Part shown: in pieces, positions 11,858 to 24,601 of the stretch | Layout: every line of letters starts with the position of its first letter | Numbering within the stretch: the first letter of the stretch is position 1 | NCBI GenBank assembly: GCA_910592005.1 | Contig: CAJVPP010000400.1 | Span: 1-33,529 of the forward strand | DNA: 33,529 nucleotides | Source of the DNA: Funneliformis mosseae | Lineage: Eukaryota > Glomeromycota > Glomeromycetes > Glomerales > Glomeraceae | Direction: 5' to 3' | Notes under the pieces: generated by a model | Seen by the model: the letters and a program-made list of their open reading frames with translations, nothing else | Database searches by the model: none | What the model was told of the DNA's origin: nothing | Program-made: the position numbers and the translations under genes

Positions 11858-12667
11858 TAACCATCCACCAGATCTAACTTAAAATTACGATTTCGTAAAA
11901 ATTGTTTCTTTGTTTGGGTTTTACGCCAACGAAAATAAAAATAAACGGAGTTTATAAACGGGGTTAAATTACTACTACTACTAACAGATTTTTTTTTTTT
12001 TAAAAAAGTTATATATTTTTGGAGGGGTTGCTTTTTTTGTCATTTGTTTGTTAGTGCACAACTATGTTATTTTTTTGTATCATGAAAAAAAGTAAAGGCG
12101 TCGGCCAATGATCATTGTTGGGTAACCAAGAAAAGGGGTACGTGCGAAAAAAAGTTAAGTTGAAAAGTTGGGATTATATGATGAATCTGAATTGTTTGAT
12201 TGGAAAATGTTCGTGAATAATAATATCCTTAACTAAAGAAATGAAATCGACGGAAAGAAAAAAAAATAGAGAAAAAAAAAAATAATACTAAATCGATGTA
12301 CAGTATATACAAAAGTTTTTTGAGTTCGTATTTTAAATCTCAGCTCGCTACTCTGTTTTTATTGAAATATTTGTGTGATTTTTTTTGAATTTTTTTTTTT
12401 TTGTTTTGTAAGAAAAACTTCAAGACGAATAAAATATTAAAATAGGAAATTTTTTTGATTTTTTTTTTTTGATTTTTGAACGAACCCACCACCAATCTGA
12501 AAATAAAAGAAACGATAAGAATAATTATAAAAAAAAAAAAGAAAGAAAATGTTTAAATGTTCATTTGTTTGTTCCAAATTTCGTTTATCAATCATGAATG
12601 TGTTGAAAAAAGCTAGTCTGACCAACAAAACCAAAAATAGAAAATGTGAATAAATTTTTGTTTTTGC
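11858..12667. other. 3' flank or UTR of the PP1-motif gene
   Basis: No open frame of note. On the minus strand there is a TGTATATA at about 12303-12311, which matches the general Puf-family recognition core, plus several long A/T runs. If transcribed with the upstream gene, this would be 3' UTR. The extent of the transcript is not visible in the sequence. Confidence 0.35.
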
Positions 12668-13276
12668 TCAAGATGTTAGAGATTTCTTGTGAAAAGTCAG
12701 ATGAAATGATCGTGGTTGAGAAACAAAAAAGACCTCATCATCCTCCTCTTCAATTTCTCGTGGATCCCAATCATCAGCGCTGCTGCTACTGCTTGAACTA
12801 ACAATGCTACTTTCGTCATCGTTAGCTTCAGCTCCAGCGAACCGAACCAACTTTACGGCGGACGATCCCCTTCGAAGGCGAGGACACGGTTGAATTGACG
12901 GTGTGGAATTCGGTGATTTTGATGAACCATATCCGTACATCATATCTTCTGTGGAAAAATCATTGTAATCCAGGGAAGAAGTTGAGGAGCAAGAAGAAGA
13001 CAGCGAAGCAGACCTCGTATAATAGCCATAAGAAGGGGTGGTTGTTGAAGTGGGAAGATAAGTGTCAAATGACTGAGGCTTGCGTAAATGTTTATGTTGA
13101 AGACGATGATGCTTTTTGTTTTTTTGTTGTATCGGAAGATACAATGAACCTGCTGATGAAGAATGAGAAGAAGCCATCGAAGCAGTAGCCATGACGGGTG
13201 TTATTGTGGTTGTATTATCAAACGTGGTTTTTATTAAAAACATTGGTTTAGCAATGGAGGTCTTTGTGGTTGTCAT
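12668..13276 (-). CDS. Ser-rich low-complexity protein with a PP1-docking-type motif
   Basis: An intronless frame of 202 residues starts at an ATG with no better upstream start. Visible parts are a Thr/Ser-rich N-terminus (1-45), a basic Gln/Lys/His patch (50-66), Ser/Tyr-rich segments (70-125), a basophilic-kinase-like site RRGSS (135-139), KLVRF (142-146), a Ser tract (157-166) and an acidic stretch (177-181). KLVRF fits the [RK]-x-[VI]-x-F core by which many regulatory subunits bind protein phosphatase 1, and the adjacent RRGSS could tune such binding. No globular domain, signal peptide or membrane helix is seen, so the protein is probably disordered. It is the only convincing gene between about 4 and 24.6 kb. 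The varied, non-homopolymer composition supports real coding. A PP1 regulator role is inference; alternatives are a fast-evolving lineage-specific protein or one exon of a longer gene. Confidence 0.7.
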   Translation of the reverse strand: MTTTKTSIAKPMFLIKTTFDNTTTITPVMATASMASSHSSSAGSLYLPIQQKNKKHHRLQHKHLRKPQSFDTYLPTSTTTPSYGYYTRSASLSSSCSSTSSLDYNDFSTEDMMYGYGSSKSPNSTPSIQPCPRLRRGSSAVKLVRFAGAEANDDESSIVSSSSSSSADDWDPREIEEEDDEVFFVSQPRSFHLTFHKKSLTS

Positions 13277-13938
13277 TATCGGTTGAATAAAAATGATTCT
13301 TTGTTTGGAAAAATTTAAAAAAGGGAATATAATATGTATGTAAAAATTGTTATTAAATAAAAAACTTTTTTCTTCACAAAAAAAAAAAAAATATTCTCGC
13401 GTATTTAAAAAGACGAAGAGTTTCGCTTATGGTGAGGAATAATGAATATAAATATTATTTTGATTATGAAATTATTTTTTTTTTTTTTTTTTTTTGAAGA
13501 AAAAAATTTTTTTATGGTTGGAAGTAAGGAATAGAACCCACACTATTTATTTAAATTCACTCATTCAAAAAATTTCAAATTGAAATAAATGTATAAATTA
13601 AAAAACTAATATACTGTCGATTATTATTATTAATTTTTTTTTTTTTTTTTTTTTTATTTCAATTAATACAATTTGTGGCGTTAATTCGCTTACTTTATTA
13701 CATTAGTCGATATCTCCCTCCCGCATAACATAAATAATTAAAATAATTACTGATATTCATTTTATTTTATCATTTTATTTTATTTTATTTTATTTTTTTT
13801 TTCATTTACAATAAAAACAAAATTTTACAACAAAACTAGAAGTGGTTTTTACTCCAAAAAAAAAAAAATTTATTCACTATATAAATAAAAAAAAAAAAAG
13901 GAGGTTTTCTCCTTTAGTTCTTTACCCCTTTCAAAGAA

Positions 13939-13971
<33 letters not shown>

Positions 13972-16074
13972 GTTATTGTTATTGTTATTGAAATGGACTT
14001 TACGTTTTGATTTTAAAGATGATTCAAATCTAATTCCAAAGGAATGTGACAATGAAAAAAAATACATTTGCTAATTAATCACCTCGCAATCACCTCACAC
14101 ATATCACCCGCACATCACATATCACATATCACATCATGATATCATGTCCGTAGATAATAGTGGATGTCTGACCTAAAATAGGTAAGCGCAACGGATCCAT
14201 ACAATTTGGAAAATGTTCTTTGGATTGACCAAATTAGAGATGAAATAATATGTCGCTGATTAAATGAAACTTGGATTATTGGTCGGAAATCAAGCCGTTT
14301 CTTCAAACACCAATGACGAAATTAAGTTCTCGTTTATGTTCAGGATTTCACTGAGAACAATTCATCTCAAGCTTGCATTGATTTCTATTTGGAGGAAGAA
14401 AAAAAAAAAAAAAGAACAATATGAAGGGAAGTAGTATAGTTATTTTTTCGTGTCATGGGTTCAAGACCATTGGCTGTATAAATTTCAAAAAATTTTACTT
14501 TTTCCATTTGTCTGGCGCAATAAAAATATTACTTGTGGCTAAATCAATCCAAAGCATTTTTTTTAACAGGATTGTTTATAGGAAATTTCCAGAAAATAGG
14601 GTTTGAAAATTTTATATTTCTGTTACAAAAATGGAATAAACAATAGCTAGAAATACGTCATTCAATAAGAGCTTGTGACACGATTTGTATCGGCCATAGT
14701 ACCAACTATAGGGATCAATGTATTTTAAGTTTAGCTGACAACTTTCTAATATTGCGTCAATTTATTAGCCGTGAACGAGAATGAATGGAAAAATGCACTC
14801 TGTAAATCCCTGGTCTGCGTGGTTGGGGTTTTTCGTTGTTATTGAATTCTATAAGGTTTGGGCGGGTTTTGAAGGGGGGGATAAACGATTCCTACTCTAT
14901 TGTTGTTTCTTAATCTATAAAAAAAAAAAAATTAATATTTTTTTTTTTTTTCACTCATGCATTGCATAATTTATTAAAGTGAAAAAAGGTTACAAACTTT
15001 AAGCTATGTTTTTTTTTTTCAGGTAAGGCAAAAAAGCAGAATGTTATCATCGATATTTTACAATTGAAAACAATCTGGTTTGAGCATTCATTTGTTCCCA
15101 TTTTTTGTACAAATTTAGTATTTTGGATGCCGATGAACCTTCTTCTCATTCGTTAAAAAAAAATTGATTTTTTTTGAACGATGCGATAAGTATTTTTTTT
15201 CAGATAAGCGAAATTTTTTTTTGCGTGGGCTTTTTCTTTCTTTCTTTGTGGGTCTCGAACAAGCTGACATATAAAGTTTAGCGTTATTACAAAGACAAAA
15301 CGAAAAAAATTAAGGGGGTGAGAAATATATATGACAAGATATCATTACATATACACATTTTTTTTATAGTAGTCATCATTTTCAATAATCCAAATATAAT
15401 CCATTGTCTTACATTGATTGCAGCTGTGTATGATGACCAAAGGATTAGGAAAAAAAAAAAAAAAGTTAAGATAAATTTCACCTACAAAACGAAGGATTCA
15501 CGAGTCCATTGAGTGAATGAATCTTGACAACGAGGACCGACTCGATAAGAACGTTCATGCACGCTGAGACAATGAATGCATGGGATGAATTCTATTGCAT
15601 GAGGATTTTAAAAGGCACACATGACAAATATCAAGTGACGACGACTTCAAGTCAAAATGAAACCCGAATCTCTTTGAATCGTCAATTTAATCTATAATAG
15701 CTTATTTTCGCGTAATACTTAAAATACTTAAAACGACCGATAAAACAATTTTCCTACTGGTTAAAAGAGAGATTAGCCAGCCATTGTAAATTTCATGTTT
15801 AGGTGTCGGTTACAAATTGGAAAGATATGGGGTTTTTACAATGTGTAACACACACTTTAAAAAATAAGGTACGTAATTTGAAACAATAAAACCTATTATC
15901 CCTTATAATACACATTTTCATGCACCTAATTAACATTGCATATTTGTTGCTTTTTATTTTATTTTATTTTTTTTTATTTATTTTAGTTTTTTATTTTGAT
16001 AGAATAAGGTTTAGGACTCATGGAGGTCAAAAAGAAATTTCTCTTGATTGTTGAGAAAAAAAAAAAAATTTGTC
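13277..16074. other. 5' flank of the PP1-motif gene and intergenic DNA
   Basis: Contains T and A runs (13381, 13472-13495, 13636-13655), a TTA microsatellite at 13941-13990, and a CACAT/ATCACAT-rich patch at 14085-14135. No upstream exon joined to 12668-13276 was recognised. Open frames at 13870-14067 (poly-Asn from the microsatellite), 14421-14606, 14781-14969 and 15287-15512 look like chance. Confidence 0.5.
13941..13990. repeat. TTA/TTG trinucleotide microsatellite
   Basis: About 11 TTA units run into four or five TTG/TTA-type units. Read on the minus strand this gives a spurious poly-Asn segment. Confidence 0.95.
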
Positions 16075-16950
16075 ATGATCGTCCGGACCAAAGGTTTTTC
16101 ATTTTCTTCGTCTTTCTCGTACCGCGAGCAATGCGATAAACCATATAAATTACCAAAATTGGATTTGACTTCTTGGCGACCTTATTTGAAATGCTATCCA
16201 ATGAGCAAACCTGTCAAAAAGTCATTGGTCGAGATCCAATTTGATAAACAGCTGAAACTTCGATCGAAATCATCACCTCGTTGTTTCACCCACCCCATCA
16301 CGGCAAGATAACCTTTTTTACAATAAACAAAATATATGTACATTGCTTAGATTTTTTATTTTCCTTGATGTATATAAAAAATGTTCAAAGTTAATTGAAG
16401 TAAACAAGTTTGGTTTATTGTGCCGTACAAGTTCATATCGGATAACGTTCTTAACATAGATAAATTGAGTGGAGTTACAAACATAAACATATATATAAGA
16501 GAGAGATATTGTGTGTGTATATTTACATGTAAATTCAAGTAATTGTTGTTGATTGGAACCTTATGTAAGGGTGTTTAATTTTTCTTTATTAAAAATGTTG
16601 GAGGCTTATCTTATTTTAGACGATTTTTTTTTACTTTACTTTTTTACACTTTTATGTACATTGAAAAAAAAAATCTTGTTCAATCTGTTTATGAGATACG
16701 GAGATAATTAGATAATCTTTAGAACTTTCCTTTCTTACCTAACCACGCTAACGTGGAAATACTCGACCAAACTTGAAAAAAAAAAATTTTTTTTTTTTCC
16801 AATTACCAACATTGACAATAACAAATCATGATTTGTCTGATAATTGATTGAGATAGGGAAAGGAAAAAAAGGATTATTAAAAAAAAAACAGGTGTGCTTT
16901 TTTAATACATTGCAAATGAAATTTATGCATGAAAGGTATATATAATCAAT

Positions 16951-16980
16951 CAATTAATTAATTAATTAATTAATTAATTA
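16951..16980. repeat. AATT tetranucleotide microsatellite
   Basis: About seven AATT units, flanked on the left by AATCAATCA and on the right by TCATTGATTG. The flanks themselves pair as a weak inverted repeat. Confidence 0.93.
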
Positions 16981-19900
16981 TCATTGATTGGGATTATGGA
17001 TTATGATGCATGAATGTGATTAAACGAAAGGCAATTTCTGAAACCCTAAAAAGCGAGAACGAGTGTCATTTTTCAAAAAGTTTAATTAGCTATAAATTTT
17101 TTTTTTTTTTTTTTTTTTTTGGTGATGAATACCTTGTCTCGTGTAAGTATCACATTTTCCAAATCTCACGCTTGAAAAATAAATCACTTTTCATCTTATC
17201 ACCAACAACAAATTTCTGTTATTTACCAGTAAAACCACATGGCACATAACCAACCCAAATAATGTTAGCTAATCCAAAAGGGTCGATCATTCACTAATTT
17301 GTTATCTTATTCTAACCAAATAAGTTTGTAATTTTACGCCAAAGTCAAACATAAATTTCTCGACTAAAATACGATTAACGAAAATCCGCCATGATTGGTT
17401 AGCGAAATTACATCATGGAAAATTGGAATCTAAATGATTTTTAGAAGTTACCTTATAAATAATAGTTTTTTTTTTTTTAGGAGAATGAGATTTAAGTTAT
17501 GTGGGTATTGTATGCACTAAAAGGTGTTAAAAAACCGACTCTGAGGGACATTTCAATGGGGTGTATGGATCTTACTAAAATAAAAAAATCAAAATAAAAA
17601 CAAAGTTGGTAAATCTTTTTAAAATTAAAAAAAAAAAAAAAAGATTTCCAGTTGGTTAAAATACCATGTGGTAAATTTAAGATAATGAAGGGTGAGTCTT
17701 TTAATTTTAGCTTTTTTTTTTTTTTGATATTCATTTTCAAACTTTAATGGAAGATTATGTCGTGAATGATTTAAAGGACAAAAAGAATTCCCAACGTGAG
17801 GGAAGGTGATGGGAATCGTATTTAGCATGTGAAAAAAACTAGTGTACCGACGATTCCACTAGATGCAGATCGAATCGTTTCATCATTATTTATTTGTATT
17901 ACCTCACATGATTCATTGGGCTTTGAATCCAAAGAAGAAATGCGCCAAATGGAAAAAGCGTCCCCGCTTATTTATTTGCAACTTTATCTCCTCGTAGCAT
18001 TATAACGTCAAACGAGTATTCGTGTTTTGTGAAGTCGGGAAAACGGATCATCCTGAACAATTTTAAACAAATTTGGTAAATAGAAAAACCTCTTAAAAAT
18101 TTTTTAATAAATCCAAGGGGGGGATTTCTTTTTTGTTGTTCTCCCTAAATGCGGGCGAACAGCCCACCTTTGTCAAAGACGTCACATCACATAAGCCAGG
18201 CCAGGTTCGGAAATGGATCTTGATCTAACGTCAAAACGTTTTTAATAAACAGAATCGTTTCCAAACCGATCATAGTTCATCATGCCACGTGATCGATTAT
18301 TCCGGACGGGATTTCGCCCAATTACATTTTCCCGAGACACTTTCACAAAAACAACAACTTGTGGATATGTGATCGTTCGCTGCGGTGAACAAAAAAAAGT
18401 CACGAGCCGACATTAAATTACCGAGACAGAATTAATTATTTGTTTATTTACATATAAATATATCATCACACAATATTACTATTATTTAATTTCTAAAAAT
18501 AAGTTAAATTCCCATACCGGTCTAACCCGGTTTTCCATCATTTTATCATTTTTGTTTTTCATGGGTAATTTCCAAATCCCGTTCAATATTTAGGTTATAA
18601 TTTTATGGAACCCCGAACTTACCCCGCTTCGGGTAGTAGTTAAATGGGCGAAAAAATAAACTCCGAGATTGGATGTTAAAATAATGTATTCAAATGAGAA
18701 TAATGAGAGTCAGAATGAGAATTAAGGTTTGACAAAGTAATCAGGCATTATCTCCCGCAAATCCTTTTTCAACATTCTATTAAAGATGAGCGTATCTTTA
18801 TTAGGGCGTAAATTTGGGTCTCCAAACGTGCTAATTGAAGAGTGCGTTTCGGTTAATCCGATCGATAAACAAGGTATCACAGCGTGGACCTCCAATTCAT
18901 TGATGCTGCGGATTCCACCTTAACCATATTTGACAAGGGTTGAATGTCATTAGGGTATGGATCATGCATTATCCGACATTTGCATGAAGGCGCAGCAAGC
19001 CAAAAAATTCAAAACCAAATAAAGCACGGGCGTTAATTAATCCGACATGGTTGGACAACATAATTAAGGTGTGTGTGACATCTGTGAATGATCACCTCGT
19101 CGTTTGTCACCTTAATTTCAAAGTGATGATTGGGTGGAACGTATCACGACTCGGGATAAGTGCTGTTTCACAATTCTTAAAAATTCAAAAAAGCACACGA
19201 CATCAAATATATGCAACTTTAAAATGAATTTGTGATAGATAATCTGCGCATTGGACAGTTCGTAGTTTGGTGGACATTGACAAAGAAATTCTAAAAATTG
19301 ACACACTAGAGCTTTTTTTAAAAAAAAGAAAAAAAGAATAAAAAATTTGCCCAACTTTTGTATAATTATTTTTGTGACATTATAAAAACAGAAACCTGTG
19401 TAAGGAATCTTAATTGGTTTGAATACAAAGAACAGAGCATGTGCATATATGAATTTGTATACAAAGAAATGTACACAAATTAATTCAAATTTGGACATAT
19501 GTTTTCAGTAATTAGTTTATTATTACTTGTTGTAGGTTGTTGTTGTTTAACAAATAATTATTATAAGAATAACAAAAACAGGTTTTTCGCTAATGGTAAT
19601 ATTTAAATTTTCATTAAAAAAAAAAATATTTTTTTTTTTTTCCTCTTGATAGAAAGAGATTTCATAACAAAATGCAAGCTTTATTACCTGAATTCAAAGA
19701 AATCTGAAAAAAAAAAAAAAACTAGAATTTTGTGAAACTTATACTGGATGCAAACTTGAACCATCTAATTGTCTCAATTTCAAATTTCAAAGCAAATGAC
19801 GGACGGAAATTGAAATTCGAAGCAATCGATGAGTTCGATTCGAAATAAAAAAAGAAAAAAGAAAAAAAAATTTTCTTTGTAAACTTGCCAAGAATATAAT

Positions 19901-20920
19901 TTTTTTTTTTTTCCTGGACAATATTGTGATGTTATCACATGGTTGTACGTACATGGACCATGGATCATGGACCTTCTAAACTTATCTTCACCCATTCCTT
20001 AAAAGTTGATAAATAATATGATATGTTTATTTTTTTTTTTTATACATTTATACATGCAAAATCAAAGTATATAAAAAAAAACAAAATCGAAAAATGAGAA
20101 CATAACCTTATTTGGTTTAAATCAAAAAGATTTGCATTATTTTTTTAATCAAATAACCTTTGAGGCCAAAACTTTAATTCTTTTGTGCTACATGGTTCGA
20201 AATTCAATACACAAATCCGGCAATTCTTTTAAACTCGATGATTCATAATGGTTTTAATTACTGCGTATATAATAACGAAAAGAAAGAAAAAAAAAAAGGG
20301 TCACTTTAATAACTAGTAAGCTCAATAAAGAATATTTCACGTAATCACGGAAGTACCATTTCATGTCTTATTTTGATGGTACAAAACAGAACAAGAACCA
20401 CAAAATTTTTTTGGGGTGGATCCTGATCGGACTCTTAATTGCGTTCATGCCGTGCCTTTGATTATTTAGATACGCGCAACATTTCATTATACGAAGCAGT
20501 TGAAATCAGATTCAAAGAATTATGTTCTACAAGTTTTGTGTCAATGAGAAGATGACCGATTCTTACATAAAACGAAAACAAAAAGGCTCCATTGGGACTT
20601 TATGTGAAATTCTTGGGGAATCAAATTCTATTTCTCGATTTTTCAGATATGAGACTGGCGGGTTGATGCACAAACAGATATGCAACATACATGAGATAAG
20701 AAAGTTTCCTAATTTAGGTGGACTTTCGTAGAGAATTTTACTACGCTGGTAAAAAGATCCGTATCTTGATTCATTACTATCAGATAATTACTGATCCTTA
20801 TTGAAATATCATCATTCTCCCGAATGTACACTCGCTCGTGCCCGTCGCTTTTCTTGAAACTGTCACGATAAAAACATCGATGAACTGCGGTAATTCACAT
20901 GAGATGTTTCTTCTTAATCA

Positions 20921-20966
20921 CTCGTACAGTTGCACTCAGGAGTATAAATATAAAACGGAGTACGAG
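20921..20966. promoter_or_regulatory. TATA-like sequence between short inverted repeats
   Basis: GTATAAATATAAAA (from about 20942) lies between CTCGTAC (20921-20927) and its exact reverse complement GTACGAG (20960-20966). This could be a core promoter with a flanking palindromic site, but no gene follows on either side within reach. The promoter reading is weak. Confidence 0.2.
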
Positions 20967-21561
20967 TTGAAATGTGTAAATATGTAAGCACATGCACGTA
21001 TTTTTAATACTGCCATTTTACAGTTAGGATTCGGCTTAGTGTCAAAATTTATTTACAAAAAAAAAAAAAAAATTTAGTCCTATTAGAGTTGATTTTTTTT
21101 TGATTTTATCAATCTATGAACTTTCAATGAAGGGTGGATGGAAAATTTAAAATTGATAACGCGGAATATGCGAGATAAATTACATTTTTCCTTTACTATG
21201 GTTGCATTTCTGTTATTTTTTTTTTTTTTTTTTTTTTTTCCCTTTGTCATCAAATATTACGTGTTGTCATTTTTTTTTTGTTTCTTGTACAAAAACTTAA
21301 GGAAAGAATCTTTGGTGTTCCGAACTTTTATTGGGAAAGATTAAAGAAAAATCAAGTTTGCAAACTTGGATTTTTAAACATTGTTGTACGCGTGTATCAC
21401 AAGCTGTGCGCGCAGTAAATGTTAATCTGTACAATGGCAGTACTCAGCAAATGAGATGTTTCCTGCAGAAAAATTAAACGTAACCCAAAAGACGCCAAAT
21501 ACTTGAAAGGAATCATTTAAATATTCTATTTATGGTAAGCGAAATCTGAAACAATTCATTG

Positions 21562-21624
21562 AAAAAAAAAAAATATATTTTTTTTTTTTTAGGTAATTTT
21601 TTTTTTTTTTAAAAAAAAAAAAAA
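21562..21624. repeat. back-to-back A-run/T-run snapbacks
   Basis: An A12 run meets a T12 run through TATA, and after AGGTAA a T14 run meets an A14 run. Each pair can fold as a hairpin, and the two are mirror arrangements. Probably generated by slippage or retroposition, and prone to assembly error. Confidence 0.6.
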
Positions 21625-23970
21625 CATAATGACCAGAACATGTGCGTTATACGGACGGTAGATTATTTCCTAAAAAATTTTTGATGAATGTCTTAAAATG
21701 TAAATAAATTTTTTTTCAATTTTTCAACAAATAATTTAAGAGTGACGAGAGAAAAATAAATTAAATTGATGATGGGATAACAATTTATCTTTCCTAAAAA
21801 AAAATCAATAATTATGATGATGATATTCATAGCGACGCCATCTTTTTCAAACAAATTTCCCGAATTGACACAAAATCATTTTTATTATTTATTTTCCTTC
21901 AAAGGAAAAGGCATAATACTGCACCACGTTTTAAGAGGCTTTCAACCAGTAAAATCGCAAATATTGCGCAGAATCTAAAAGGTTTCACATATATATATTT
22001 TTTTTCTTAAAGATTTAAATAGGAAATGTATCAAAGAGAATTGATTTATTTTGATTTCCACATCAAAAACGTGCGGATTAGAAATGACTAGATCAAGTTG
22101 TTCGAAATCATCACGTTGTGCTGTTACTTAACGAAATCAATCATCACCAATATACACACAATACATGTATCAGGAATTGTCATTTCCCCCGCGCCCGCCA
22201 AAGCAAAAAATTCCCGTATCACATTCTCGCACAGATGCTTTCTTTGCTTGCAATTTTAATTGATCCGGATAAATGTGATCTGTCCAAAATTAAATTAAAC
22301 CATAATTTCCAACCTTTGTCAAAAATCGATAAAAACCACATGGGGATGAATATTCATCATTGATGCGTCAACTAAATGAATGAGCTAGAATTTCAACATA
22401 TCGTAATTATAATACTTCGCACGCGTCTTTTAATTTTCCTTTTTTTCATGACCATATCTTGATGGGATACTACATTCTACTTGCATAAGGTGTATTTATT
22501 TATTTTAAAATCTTGTTATTTTTACCATATACATTTACAGGTTCTTTAACCGGTTTATTCTCACCCCATATATTTGATCTTCAAAATTTTTTACTTCTTT
22601 AATGTGTTGCATATACGAATTACATAAAATTCTTTGTCTTTTTTTTTTTTTTTTTTTTTTTCCTTCTTTGTTATGTATAAAGAAACAGGAAATTGGTGAC
22701 AAACCAAAAGGTTAATGAGACGCAGTGTGATTCGTGTGATTTCTTCGAATATTTGTGATATTATCAAATGATTTTTTTTATGTATAATAATAATATAAAC
22801 ACGAACGAAATAAAAAATCATCAATTAAAAGTGATTAATTCATCCGAGTATAATCAGTTTATGTTATGACACGAGAATTAGGACCGATTGCACTAAGATA
22901 AAGAAATTTATTAATCTATAATTTAAAATATTTTCATGAGCAAGAGGAGTTTGAAACACCAATTAAAATAATGGGTCATCCATATCATAAATTTACAAAG
23001 GATTACTTCTATGAGTATCATGATTATCCCGTCCGTTCAGGAAGTTGATTTTTAAATTTACAAGAACCTTGAGCGCGAAAGTTTCCGAAGTTGTTAGCTT
23101 GTTAACAGACCTCCTCCAAAAATATAAATGAGCAAGAATCCATTTAAGGAACTTATTTCATAAAAAATAAAACTCTTCGTTTACCGAACCTTTTTTCCAT
23201 TTCAATTATAAATGTACGATTATTTTGACATAACAACGTTTGATTTGTAACAAAAAAACTACGTTCAGATATAAATGTAGCCCAAAAAAGTTGACCTCAT
23301 CTTAGGAAAGACTGCGTATTCGTCCCCGTGTGTCGTTGAATTTAAAGCTGAAAGTAAAGCCACACAGTTTTTTTAGAAATTATTCTTATGTTAAATTTCT
23401 TTGATCGATGGCTCAACAATTAATTGGGGAGGAAAGATGCAAAGGTATGGAATGATCCTAAAGTAGTTTCTCAAGGATTGGCGCATTTCTTAAATATAAA
23501 CCCAAAACCTTAATACCTGTGCATTATTAAATTGGATGCGCGAATGTTTAAAATTTTCTTTATGGAGATCTATCTTTATGGTCAATAAATAATAATATTA
23601 TGAATTCAAGGAGAGAAGGTTTGTATGTCTTGATTGGTTGGAAGATTTTTTAATTAATTTTATTTTGGAAAGTATTTTTTATTGGTGAGAAACCTCTTTT
23701 TTTTTTTAAAAAAAAATTTAGAAATAAAATGTTAATCCGTACGGGAACCTATTGCGATCAATTACCACAAATAACTCTTGGAATTATTGCATGTGGATTT
23801 CTTGTTCCAAACAAAAAGTCTGAAATTGGAAATATCGGAAATATTTTTAAGTTTAGAAAAAATAATAAGAAACCAACCAAAATTTTTAATTATAAACACG
23901 GTCTTTTTTTTTTTTTTTTTTTTTTTTTTCTTTTATTGTTTCTTTTATTGTAAAAAAAAATTTAATTCAA

Positions 23971-23993
23971 AATATATATATATATATATATAT
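23971..23993. repeat. AT dinucleotide microsatellite
   Basis: About 11 uninterrupted TA units between an A-rich stretch and TTTTTAG. Confidence 0.95.
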
Positions 23994-24601
23994 TTTTAGA
24001 TATTAGTGTTCTGTATTACTTAAAACTAACATAATAAAATTTAATTTATTTATCACATATTTGTCATTTATGTTATTTTTATAATAAATACCATTAATAC
24101 ATTTTGTTATCATCACATTATAGTCTAAAATCCTTCGATCCGAAAAATGGTAAATTAGGCTAAATGGTATATAGATCATAAGGAATCAATTTCGGGTAAA
24201 TATTTTATTATTTACCAATCCAAATTGAAACGGTATATTTATCTATCAATCATCACTAAAATATCATCCATCATATTTTTTTTTGTTTTCTTTATTTTTT
24301 AATTTCATCGGCCGTCCGATTCTTTACACGGAGTTTGCGAGATTGGTCAATGATAGATCCCAATGTCACGAGGAATATCTCGTGTTTATTAAATATTGAT
24401 GGGCTGCGTGTAATAGTCATTTATTTAGGTTCTCTTTTAAAATAATTTTATTTTTTAAAGTTGGGGAATATTTTATTACATGAACAACGATTTAATATCA
24501 TATAAATAAATAAGTTTATTTAATGAATAAGTAAGGGAAAAAAAAAAATAAATAAAAAAAAAAATTCTTATTATTCATCTTATACTCATACTCCTCATCA
24601 T

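Larger units (their letters stand above)
16312..24601. other. 8-kb gene desert
   Basis: No gene could be supported on either strand. Homopolymer tracts are numerous (17098-17120, 21217-21239, 22638-22661, 23906-23929), and A-run/T-run snapbacks occur at 16777-16799, 19617-19641 and 21562-21624. A less AT-rich island at about 17830-19110 carries a CACGTG (18286) and a GACGTCAC (18179), but no open frame. TATA-like DNA flanked by CTCGTAC/GTACGAG lies at 20921-20966. Possible fragments such as 20522-20731 and 22118-22363 have no recognisable domain. Confidence 0.5.

Noticed and set aside
12895..13188. Plus-strand 97-codon open frame
   Set aside because: Shadow of the minus-strand Ser-rich gene at 12668-13276.
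13870..14067. Poly-Asn protein on the minus strand
   Set aside because: Created by reading through the TTA microsatellite.
14430..14472. tRNA-like A-box (TAGTATAGT) and B-box (GGGTTCAAGACC) motifs
   Set aside because: The spacing between the boxes is too short for a tRNA and the T-arm flanks do not pair. No acceptor stem is visible.
16048..16311. Plus-strand open frame of up to 87 codons
   Set aside because: The composition is somewhat protein-like (first ATG at 16075), but there is no motif, no homologue recognised and no splice context. Left as a weak candidate only.
22902..23048. Charged open stretch on the plus strand without ATG
   Set aside because: About 48 codons between stops, no motif, within chance expectation for the window.
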